Shown piece by piece: positions 14,561 to 24,346 of a DNA stretch of 64,000 nt. The notes beneath the pieces are model-generated. The model saw only the letters and a program-made list of their open reading frames with translations. It made no database searches and was not told where the DNA came from. The translations under genes were made by a program, and so were the position numbers. The DNA comes from Rotaria socialis (taxonomy: Eukaryota > Rotifera > Eurotatoria > Philodinida > Philodinidae): positions 62,001 through 126,000 of the forward strand of contig CAJNYU010003733.1 in the NCBI GenBank assembly GCA_905331475.1, written 5' to 3'. The stretch's first letter is position 1. Each line of letters begins with the position of its first letter.

Positions 14561-16353
14561 ATGACTTCAAGTACTTCAAAAGATGCAAACTTTGCACTTG
14601 TCGGAATACGACTAGGAGCTAGTAATATTGTTGTTGCTTATTTTAAAGTAATTTTATTTCATGTCAATTTTTTTCTACTATTTAAAATCTTAACATTTCA
14701 TTTAGGATGGTCGAAGTGAAACTGTTGTTAATGAATTAGGTGATCGTGTTACACCAACATTTGTTACATTCAGTGAAGGAAATGATATTGTATAAAAATT
14801 TAAAATAATCTATATTTAAAATCTATTTTCAATTTTATTTAGTCCATGGGACTTCCAGCAAAACAAAATTTTGCACGTAATCAACAGAATACCGTTATAT
14901 GGGCATCACATTTTCTCGAGAAACACGATGATAATGATATTTTATTAACAAAGTATAATCAAAAATCTCCCATAAGTGTAAGTAACTATGAACATACATA
15001 TACAAAAAATGAAAATAATTTTCTAGGTTATTGAAAATGAAAATAGAATAGAATTTTGTTTAACCATTGATGGTAAAACAAAATCAATAAATCTTGAAAG
15101 TGTTATAATTCACCTATTAAATTACGTTCGACGTAAGCCAACTTTGAAAGAAAACAGTATAAACATAATTATTTTAAATATAATTCTTTCATAGAACTTG
15201 TTCAAGCTGTTACCGGTTCGCGTGAAGTACAAGCTGTATTATCTGTACCTCACAAAATGACTCAAACAGTTAATCAAGAATTGATTCAGTAAGAAAATAA
15301 AACAAATTTTGGCTTGGAGAAAATATTATATGAATTTTGTTTTCTAGAACTTGCATGAAGAAAGGTGGTATTGAACTTCATTCAATTATTTCAGATGCAT
15401 GTTCCGCTTGTTTGGCTTATGAATTAGATAAAGAGAGTGGACACGTTGAAAGGTATAAAAATTATTATTCATAGGTTTCCATGAAAACTTATTATATAAA
15501 ATTTATCTTAGTAATATTCTCGTGTATCGTCTTGGTGGCTCAACTTATGAATGTTCGATAATACGAACAGCTGGTGGATGTCTTCAAACAATTGCTTCAG
15601 TTGATGGATTTGAAAACAGTGGTGATGATTTTACCGATCTTATAATAGATGTGATAGCGGATGAATTTCAAAAGTAAATTCTTTTCTTTTTATCTTTTTG
15701 AAAAAAAGAATTTTAATTTATTTTTCTTTCTTTCGTCATTATTTAGAAAGAACAAAAGTGATCCAAGATTATCACAAAGATCATTACTTAAACTTCGTGC
15801 TTGTTCTGAACAAGCTAAACATGTCCTATCAACAACACCTGTAACTCAATGTTCGATTGACGCATTATATGATGGTATTGACCTTGATTCTAATATTAGC
15901 AGGTTTGAAACCATGATTTTTTTCAATTTTATATGGATTTTTATTTTTGCTTTATTTTCAAGACTTCGTTTTGACGGTGTAGCTAATTCTTTAATTAATA
16001 ATTGTCTAAAACCTATTGATATTGTAATGGATAAAGCACAATTACAACCCGATGACATTAAATTGGTAAAGATCCTTTCGATGAGTCTTTTGATCATAAT
16101 TTTAATCATTTTTCTTTAGATTGTTTTATGTGGTGGTGGTACAAAAATTCCTAAACTACGTGATGCTATTCAAGATAGACTACCTAATGCTGACATGCTT
16201 TCATCGATCACTGGTGATGAAGTCATTGCACTTGGTGCAGCACGACAAGTATACATATCTTTCATATTAAGAAGATATAATCTATTTTCAATCTTTATTT
16301 ATCGTTTTTAGTGTTATATTGAAAATAAATATGCTAAAATTCAATTGTCAACG
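14561..16353 (+). CDS. HSPA14: HSPA14-type Hsp70 nucleotide-binding domain (5' half of a RAC fusion gene)
   Basis: HSPA14 (Ssz1 in yeast) is the atypical Hsp70 of the ribosome-associated complex, which helps nascent chains on the ribosome. Coding exons with consistent phases: 14561-14647, 14706-14789, 14843-14977, 15027-15132, 15195-15288, 15348-15452, 15512-15673, 15747-15902, 15963-16065, 16120-16248, 16312-16353. They sum to 1203 nt, or 401 codons, with no stop. Family motifs in order: ALVGIRLGASNIVVAYFKDG (phosphate loop 1), ELGDRVTPTFVTFSEGNDI, MGLPAKQNFARNQQNTV, VLSVPHKMTQTVNQELI, NILVYRLGGSTYECSI (phosphate loop 2), GFENSGDDFTDLI, SDPRLSQRSLLKLRACSEQA, LDSNISRLRFD, and IVLCGGGTKIPKLRDAIQ with DEVIALGAARQ (adenosine end). 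Human HSPA14 has about 110 further residues forming a substrate-binding domain; none is found here. The last exon ends ENKYAKIQLST at a GTATGT donor in phase 0 instead of at a stop. Reading through that donor gives only 19 more codons before TAA at 16411. The start ATG directly follows an in-frame stop, so it is well set. Confidence 0.92.
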
Positions 16354-16716
16354 GTATGTATTTTATATGTTGCGAAAATTAGCTTGAGAGTACTATCTAT
16401 CTATCTATCATAAAATGTAAGTCATATAAAAGGGCTTTTCGTTTAAAAATTTATTTTGAATCATATTTTAAAACTTTGATTTTTGCATATTTTCTGTATA
16501 TGCAAGATTAAACTAACGACTTCTTACTGTAAAACTGCTATAGAATCATGAATTCGGTTAATTTTGGAAGAAAATGAACTTCACAATAACTAATCTTTCA
16601 AGTTCCTTTGTCATTCAAGAAATTCTTCAAAAAATTCCTCTATTTTGGTAGAATTAAAAAGTGTTTTTCAATAGAATTATTTAAAGCTAAATTTAATGTT
16701 CTTTTTTCTTTTGAAG
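16354..16716 (+). other. Linking intron between HSPA14 and DNAJC2 modules
   Basis: The 363-nt stretch starts GTATGT and ends in a pyrimidine-rich tract with TTGAAG before the zuotin exon. Both ends are phase 0, so splicing joins the two frames. There is no AATAAA inside. It does contain a TATAAAAG at about 16427 and a CTAT repeat at 16393-16410. It also has two possible start codons for a separate DNAJC2 gene: ATG at about 16549 with a weak GTTAAT donor, and ATG at 16696 if the sequence is left unspliced. These leave a two-gene model possible. Confidence 0.6.
16393..16410. repeat. CTAT tetranucleotide run
   Basis: About four CTAT units lie inside the intron that links the HSPA14 and DNAJC2 modules. 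Confidence 0.7.
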
Positions 16717-19120
16717 GATAAAAATAATTATGAACGCGTTGGTTCACGTTATTTTCGTTCACATTTAATAATAACTGACGACCAAAAAGCCGAAATAAGT
16801 GATAGCGATGGTGACGGTGACGAAGATGATGAAAAAGAAAACGATCAAATTGATATTGACTGGAATAAACATGAATCTTATTTACGTAAACTTGATTTAG
16901 GCGATTGGAAAAATCAAGATCATTATAAAGTGTTAGGTTTATCGAAATTACGTTATAAAGCAACACAAAAACAAGTACGTAATGCGCACAAATTAATGAT
17001 ATTACGTTATCATCCAGATAAATCTAAACGTATTGAAAGTGAACGTTTTTCATTAATAACTCATGCTTTTGAACTATTATCGAATCCAACATTAAGACGA
17101 TCATATGATAGTATTGATCCAAAGTTCGATGATTCAATACCAAATCCGACAACAACTGATAATTTCTACCAACTATTTGGGCCTGTTTTTGAACGTAATG
17201 CACGCTGGTCTATACATCAACATGTACCATTATTAGGAAATGATGATACATCATTTGAACAAGTCGATAGATTTTATCGATTTTGGTATGATTTTGTTTC
17301 TTGGCGTGAATATTCATTTTTGGGTAAATATTCAACGAAAGTTATATTAGATTTAAAGTAATACATTTTTCTATAGATGAAGAAGATAAATCTCAAGGGC
17401 AAGATCGTGATGAACGACGCTATATTGAAAAATTGAATCGTGGTGAAAGACAAAAACGTAAGAAAACCGAAACAACACGTCTAAGAAATTTAGTTGACCG
17501 TGCTTATGCACTTGATCCACGTATAAAAAGACAGAAAAAGGAAGAACAACAACGAAAAGATGATGAAAAACTGCGTCGTAAACAAGAAATTGATAAAAGA
17601 CGACAAGAACAAAAACAAAAAGAAATTGACGAAGCAAATCGTATTGCTGAAGAGAAACAACGTGTAGACGCAGAAGCAAAACGTAAACAAGATGAAGTTA
17701 AACGTGAAAAAGACGCCCAAAAAAAATTAATTAAGTATGTCAATAAAAAATTTGTTTTTTGAGTTCGAATCTAGATAAATTATTTGTACCCATGTTAAAT
17801 TAGATTTTCGGTATTATACTCCAATGTATACTACCAAGTGTATAGGACTTATTACGTCGATATTTTAAATCAGATGGGAAGCTTGATTTAGTTTCGATTT
17901 CATATCAAATAAGTTGAGAAAAAGAAAAATGATGATTTGTGACCTAGATGAAATAATTAGGATTGAAAAATTTAGAATCTATAAAAAAAACTCTTTATCG
18001 ATTTTTCCGATCTCAACGGTGTGCGATATCTCAAAAGTTAATAAGAAACTCATTTTTACTTTCTTTAGACAAACTCTTCCATTAGTACATAAATATTCGA
18101 TGTTTTCAATAGCAGTGTTACATGTAGAGATGATGTAATGTTCCTTTTTTAAATTCAATGACCAAATCGATCCTAAAAGCAACCATTGAAATTAAGGACT
18201 GTGAATACAACTAAATATTTAAATTAATATTTGAGTTTCAAAGATCCAACGCACGGTCTGCAACAGTCCACTTTTCACTCATACGAAAATATCTGCTATT
18301 GTAGAGAGTAGACTTTATGGTTCATCTTTCTTTTTTCAGAAAAGAAAAGAAACAATTCCGAGATTTATGTAAAGAATCTAATTATTTCAATGATGCTGCT
18401 GCACCTAAAAATCTAAAACAGATTGAACAAATTGAAACATTAATTGAACATCTTTCTATTGACGATTTGAAAGCATTGAATGAGAAATTAAAAGAAGAAA
18501 ATGCAGATCAATCTTCAATTGTTCTTTCCGAAGTGAGAAAAATGGAAGAACAAATGCATCAATCACGTTTAGAATCATCTCAACAATCTTCATCGTCTTC
18601 ATCAGCATCAGCATCAAATTCAAATTCAAAAATAAAATGGACCACAGAAGACATCGAATTACTTGTTAAAGCACTGCGAATATATCCAGCTGGTGTACAA
18701 AATCGTTGGTTAGTTGTACAAGAATATCTGAAACGTAGTGGTGGAAATCCGAATCGTACAGCACAAGATATAATGCAAAAAGCAAAAGATATTGGTAGTG
18801 GGAAAAAAGAAGTTGCAGAAACAATATCATCATTAGAAAATATTGCGCTCAATTCACATAAACAAACATCAATGTTAGAAAATCAAGCTAAACTTAGCCA
18901 ACTAGAAGTTAGCGAACGTGATGATGTCACAACACCATGGTCAGTTGATGAACAACGTATATTTGAACAAGCATTAAGAACATATCCAGCAACATTAGGT
19001 GCATCACGATGGGATCAAATAGCTGAAAGTTTACCGTCAAGAACTAAAAAAGAATGTTTAGAACGTTATAAAGAATTAGCTAGAATGGTTCAAGCGAAAA
19101 AAGCAACAAACAAATCTTAA
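16717..19120 (+). CDS. DNAJC2: DNAJC2 / zuotin (MPP11), 3' half of the RAC fusion gene
   Basis: DNAJC2 is the J-domain partner in RAC; it binds the ribosome near the tunnel exit and stimulates Hsp70 on nascent chains. Exons: 16717-17323, 17377-17734, 18340-19120, with consistent phases, giving 581 residues. Order: ERVGSRYFRSHL (equivalent to the family's EPVG segment), an acidic stretch (DSDGDGDEDDE), the zuotin homology start LDLGDWKNQDHYKVLGL, a J domain with intact HPD in LRYHPDKSKR, then FGPVFERNARWS, FWYDFVSWREYSFLDEE and DERRYIEKLNR. A long charged helix rich in K, E, Q and R (17433-17734) is the ribosome-binding region. Two SANT/Myb domains follow: IKWTTEDIELLVKALRIYPA and TPWSVDEQRIFEQALRTYPA, the latter with RTKKECLERYKELARMV. 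Human DNAJC2 is about 621 residues and has roughly 25 more at the N-terminus. Exon 16717 has no in-frame ATG before the J-domain helix with the HPD, so it needs an upstream coding exon; HSPA14's last exon fits in phase. Confidence 0.93.
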
Positions 19121-20483
19121 AAAACAGTGCGTCTCAAACTTTCATACGAAAATACAAGTTATCCAAAAGAAATGACAATTTTTTTTTGATTCTTTGCTTA
19201 CTATTATTATTTTTCACATCCTTTGTTATCGTGTGTGAATAATTTCTGTTAAAAACAAAATCTATATAAACTAGGCAATTATTAGCAAAATATTTCAGAC
19301 AGTATAAAATATGAGCTATTATTTAGGATGGCAAGAAACATTTTCATGTGTGCCACTTAGTTTTAACAATTATGTTTTCTACAAAAAGTAAACATAAGAA
19401 AAACTCGTATATGAAAGCGTGAAACTTTTGCAGAAAACCTTTTTTCTGTTTTGATTGTGTATTGTTACTGCCAATGATGAGCTGAAATATTTGTCTACTG
19501 CTCAAGTTTGATGAGACTAGTGAAATTAAGGCTATAAAATTTACTGTTAGATTCTGTTATTTTTAATCTTATAATCTATTCAAAACTTTACTGATAGTCT
19601 TATTCACTAATGACTACCATTAGTTAAATACTTGATAGAGTCTTGTGTACATGATATAAATGTCTAAGAAATTTTTCATTCTATCGTTAAGCAATGGAAT
19701 AGACGTAGATATAGACTAACAGCGATATAAATGAACATTCTCTTTTCTTTTGCTTCAAAATGAGAAAAATGTGCTCGATATTTAAAGTCATACTGTAACC
19801 TTGTTAAAAGGCTTCTGTAGTCAAATTTCAAATATTTCGAGTGTACAACAGACAAAGACTTGCCTTGTTTTATTTCTTCATAACTGAACTAAATCCATCT
19901 TTTCATTGTTTAAATGTATCTCCAAAATATAAAACTAACTGATTCTCAGGAACTTGAGAACATCCTATTTCTACTTTGAATACGATTGCTAAAATGCTTT
20001 GAAATAAAATACAATAGTGAATAATTCAACTACTATTGTTCTCAAAAAATCTCAGATTACTCTCTATTAATTATCGTAGCTCAAGAAGTTTTCAGTAGAC
20101 AGGTAATATGTAGAATTTCTGTATGCATAACTTTAGATATTCATACCTACCGACATCTATATCAAGGCTTTAGCATTTTAATGAAGAGTATTGATAAAAA
20201 ATGATATTAATTTCTACGTTTATGTTTCAATATTTTCAAAATGAAGCAAAATCTAAAAAATAACAACATTATATTGAGAGGTAATTGTCATAGAACGGGA
20301 TTCAAAAATGGACACAACGTTTATTGTCTTTCTTTTCTTTTTTTTGAAGTTGCCTTGCCGAACAACGGCATAATCACTGTAAAATTAGTATCTGATAAAT
20401 CCAATCAAATCTTGTTTATTTGGAAAGAATGGTAAAGCATTTTGATTTTTCAATTCTTTTAAACAAAATTTCGTTTTATGTAG
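19121..20483. other. Gap between DNAJC2 and MNS1
   Basis: No recognisable coding domain. The unlocated first exon of MNS1 should lie here. The ATG at 20241 followed by a GTAATT donor at 20281 does not match: it gives phase 1, while the next MNS1 exon needs phase 0. Confidence 0.5.
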
Positions 20484-22647
20484 GCTTTAACTCGCCAACT
20501 ACACAAACAACAAGGTGGTAGTAGTGGTACAACTAGTTGGACTGCTAATCAAAATGCTCGACGTGAACAAGAAGCGGATCGAACTTTACGTGAACGACAA
20601 CTAGCCCAAGGTCGTATTGAAACTGAAATGCAAGAATTTGAAGCAAAAGCTTCTACTAAACGAAATATACGTGAACAAGCACGTGTCGAACGTGATCGAG
20701 CCATGGAAGAATCTATTATAAGAGCACAAACTGAGAAGAAATCAGCTGCCGAAACACGAAGTCAAGAAGAACGTTTAGCTACGGAACTTGAACGTATAAA
20801 ACATGAAAAATTACGGGATGAAAAAATGCGACAACAAATTCGGTATAAATGAAAGATGAAAATTGTTCTTTTTTTTTATAGAATTTATTTGTTTTCTTGT
20901 TTATTTTTCTAGTGAAACAAGCTATGAATTACGTGAATTAGAATCAAAATTACGTGCTGCTTATGTTCAAAAAGAACGCACTGCACAAATGGCTGAAAAA
21001 GAAGCATTGAAATTTGATTCATTCTTAGAAGATGCTGAAATAGCGCGACGTATGCGTAGTGAAACAGACAAGGCTGAACAAGAACGTCGTCAACGTGAAG
21101 TCCTTCGGCAACAAGAAATGGTACGCTATAAGCAAGAACTTGAACGACAACTTGAAGAACGTGAAATTAGCAAACAAAAAGCTTATGAAGAATTTCTACG
21201 AGAAAAACTGGTTATTGATGAAATTGTTAGAAAGATTTATGAAGAAGACCAACGGTAAGTGTGGTTGTTTCTCTCGTATTTGCATTGTCATAAAATATTT
21301 TTGGCCTAAAAGGACTTTTCTCAAAACCTAATTTATAATTAAATAGGTCTTTTCGTCATTTAATTAAAAGCAAAATCTTGTTTCACAACGACAACTGAGA
21401 GCATCTATGCAAATTGAGTAGTTATTAATAAATTTCTCTTTATTCGTACAGTTTTTATTGAGAACTGTTCAGATTTAACAAATAGATAAAATCAAATTTA
21501 TTATAGTTAGGTTTCGTTTGTTTCATATTTGTAAAAGTTACTGTTATACAGAGAAAATAGTATGACAAAGATCGAATATTTCCATAATGTTTTACGATAA
21601 ATCTTTGTTTCTAATTACAAAATCTTTATTATTATTATTTTTTCTTTCAATATAGTGAAATGGAACGTAAATTGGAACGACAACGTGCTACACGCGAATT
21701 TATCGTTGAATTTAAACGTAAACGTGAAGAATGGAAAGCTATGGAACGTCATCGTATGGAAGAAGAAAATGTTCGTATCAAAGAATATGCTAAGACTCAA
21801 GAACAACGAGAAGAAGTAGCGAAAGCTGAAAAACGTGCACGCGAGCAAGCATTAGATAAAGTTCAACGTGCATTAGCCGATCAAATAAAACGTGATCGCG
21901 AAGAACGCGAAGAACAAGAATTAGTTCGACAAGAATTATATTTGGAGGAACAAGAGCAAGCTGTACGAAGACGCGAACGCGATGAAATGGAAGCACGTAT
22001 ACGACAACGTCTTGAATTGCAACGTGAACGAGATGAACAAGTACAATTTAAACGTTTACGCGATGAAGAAGTTAAACAAGAAGAAGACAGATTTCGACAA
22101 CAAGTTTGATAGAAAAAATTGTGATTTACTCGAAATATTTCTTTTTCGTTTGATATGTTTAGTTAATGGTAAAATTTGCTGAAGATGATCGTATTGAACA
22201 AATGAATGCTCAGAAACGTCGTATGAAACAAGTAGAACATAAACGAGCTGTTGATGGTTTACTTGAAGAACGTCGTCGTCAAATGACAGTTGACAAAGTT
22301 TGTATTGTTTGCATTAGTCAGACAATAATTTAAAGACTAATTTATTTAGCAACGTGAAGTTAATGAACGTGTTGAAGCTGAACGTATTGAACAAGTTCGT
22401 AAGGAAATTATCGAAGAAGAACGTATTAAATTACTTCGTGAACATGCTCATCGTTTATTGGGATACTTACCAAAAGTAAGAAAAACAAGACTAACGGCTC
22501 AAAAATAACACATCGATTTTACGTTTATTTTTATAGGGTGTTATTCGAGATGAAAAAGATCTTGATTATCTTGGTAATGATTTTAAAAATGAATTCAAAC
22601 GACGACAAACTAATATAAAAAGTTCAGATGGATGGGACAATAAATGA
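20484..22647 (+). CDS. MNS1: MNS1, axonemal coiled-coil protein (first exon not found)
   Basis: MNS1 is a microtubule inner protein of cilia and flagella, needed for stable doublets and motility. Exons: 20484-20842, 20913-21254, 21656-22103, 22163-22297, 22350-22475, 22537-22647; the phases agree. The protein is almost entirely charged coiled coil. Family segments visible in order: RIKHEKLRDEKMRQQIRETS, YELRELESKLRAAYVQKERT, AQMAEKEALKFDSFLEDAEI, VIDEIVRKIYEEDQR, LVRQELYLEEQEQAV, KFAEDDRIEQMNAQKRRMKQ, RAVDGLLEERRRQM, EIIEEERIKLLREHAHRLLG and YLPKGVIRDEKDLDYLGNDF. The C-terminal GYLPKG block is diagnostic for MNS1 against other trichohyalin-like ciliary proteins. The exon at 20484 opens ALTRQLHKQQGG after an AG acceptor with an in-frame TAG just upstream, so a start exon is missing from this model. 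The intron at 21255-21655 is about 400 nt; the others are 50-70 nt. Confidence 0.92.
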
Positions 22648-23974
22648 TCTTTTTTTCTTTTCTTTTCAATAAAAATAAATCGTATAAACCGATGCGTTTA
22701 TGTTACAATGATTGGCGATGATTATATCAACGATGCATAAACAGTAGAAAGCCTTTCTTTTGTGAATGAATCGATAGAATAGCAAATAGGAATATAATTT
22801 TGATTTATTGTATTGCATATTGTGTATGATCACTATAAGTTCAAAGAGGCTATAGAAAATATATTACACAGAAAAAATAGAAATATGCGTACAAAACAAT
22901 GGTCGTACTAGAAATATAAGTTCGTGGTTGAATATTCTCCATGATTTTAATAGAATATTCTGTCAAGTCACAATTCAAAAGAGAAAATATGTCACAATAC
23001 TAGTCGTCAGATAAAAACGCGTGCGCGGAAATTTTTTATTAAAATGTGATACGAATTCATTCTAGAATAGCGAGATTCAGTCAAAAAAAACATTGTTCGT
23101 GTTTTTCTCTAATCAAGATTGAGTTTTCAGCAGCAAAAATGATAGTTATAGACTATTAAAAAACATGCGTTTCTAAAGAAACATGATGATCGCATTGATT
23201 TATTGTAGCTACATATTTTGTAGGAAAAATATTTTTGATTTGTAAAACCACTAACCAACAAGAAAAAAAGAATATAATTCATAGCTTCTTGTTTTTGTAA
23301 CGATAATATTGTAAGGAAAAGTTATAGGACAAGTATCGACACATGTTTATAACGATGAGTGAGTGATTTGTTTGCTCCTTAGTCTTGTGAAATATTTATT
23401 TTCTCTCATCAATTTTCACGATAGACACACTGAATCTCAAGAATATCTCTATATAGTAACTCTATAGATATGATTAACTAGTACGCTAATTTTGAGAACT
23501 ATTGCGAATTACGAAATGCGCTTTTCAGATGGATTCGAAGAAAATGAAATAAATGATGAGATAAATTTTATGCGAAGATAAAGTTTAGAAATGAAGTTAA
23601 TCTTCGTTTCGTATCTATTAATTGAAATTTCAAAATCAGCATCAAACTAGTTGATAGCTACCCATTCCTTCTCAATCATGGATAAAATGTTTTCGATGAT
23701 GAAATTTTTACAATCGGCTAATATATGGAAGTATATTCCAGAGCAATCTAGAAAGTAGTTATTTACGAAGTAGTAACATTCGTTAAAGAATATTCTCGAT
23801 CATACGAGGTATGTAAATCAGTTGACTCATCCTATTCAAATGCAATATATATATATATGTATGTACAATTATTCTTTTCTATGGGTTTTGTCAACGTGTA
23901 ATCGCTCAAGCATAATCAACAGTAAAAAATATATATCTCATTTAAGAGACGCTTTTACTTCAGGTAACATAAAG
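22648..23974. other. Intergenic, nothing recognised
   Basis: AT-rich sequence with no domain-bearing open frame. The final part includes a TTCAG just before 23966 that could be a splice or trans-splice acceptor for the next small gene. Confidence 0.5.
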
Positions 23975-24346
23975 ATGGCTACTGTTCCGTATACAGATCC
24001 TGCTATTTCAAATTTACCTTCATCGTTCGATGTTGCTCGTCGTGATGACTTTTTTGGTTATAATAATCCAATGCAAGCAATTGATTCTATGACATCCAAA
24101 CAAAGAAATCCCGATGGTACCATGCAACAGCCAACACAAGTTATCACTGTTAGTGGTGGAAGTATTCCACCTGAAATGATATTAGCTTCATCAGGTGGAA
24201 CATTTTTTGATATGCGTGCACCAAGTGAAATATTTGCTGAAATGGATGCAAGACTCAATCGACAACGACATACTATTCTTAATAATCCACGAATGTTGAA
24301 CATGCTAGAACAACAACAACAACAACAACAACAACAAAACTATTAG
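23975..24346 (+). CDS. Small protein with C-terminal polyQ, weakly like mitochondrial fission factor
   Basis: The frame opens at 23822, but the likely start is the ATG at 23975 (MATVPYTDPAISNLPSSFDV). An AG (TTCAG) lies just upstream and the sequence before it is low complexity. The product is 123 residues and soluble, ending in about nine glutamines and NY. The segment MQQPTQVITVSGGSIPPEMI recalls the short MxVPxRIxVAG motif near the N-terminus of MFF-family proteins. No C-terminal membrane anchor or coiled coil of MFF is present, so the link is weak. AATAAA-like signals follow within 70 nt. I consider the gene real because its codon use and composition differ from surrounding noise, but its function is not established. 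Confidence 0.55.
   Translation: MATVPYTDPAISNLPSSFDVARRDDFFGYNNPMQAIDSMTSKQRNPDGTMQQPTQVITVSGGSIPPEMILASSGGTFFDMRAPSEIFAEMDARLNRQRHTILNNPRMLNMLEQQQQQQQQQNY

Noticed and set aside
16573-16650. Alternative DNAJC2 first exon starting MNFTITNLSS
   Set aside because: Its only GT donor leaves phase 2, which does not match the phase-0 acceptor at 16717.
17371-17743. Three overlapping minus-strand frames opposite the DNAJC2 helix
   Set aside because: They are shadows of the lysine- and glutamate-rich coiled coil, which yields stop-poor Phe/Leu/Ser-rich antisense frames.
20241-20280. Candidate MNS1 first exon (ATG at 20241 with GTAATT donor)
   Set aside because: The exon would end in phase 1 while the exon at 20484 requires phase 0, so the frames do not join.
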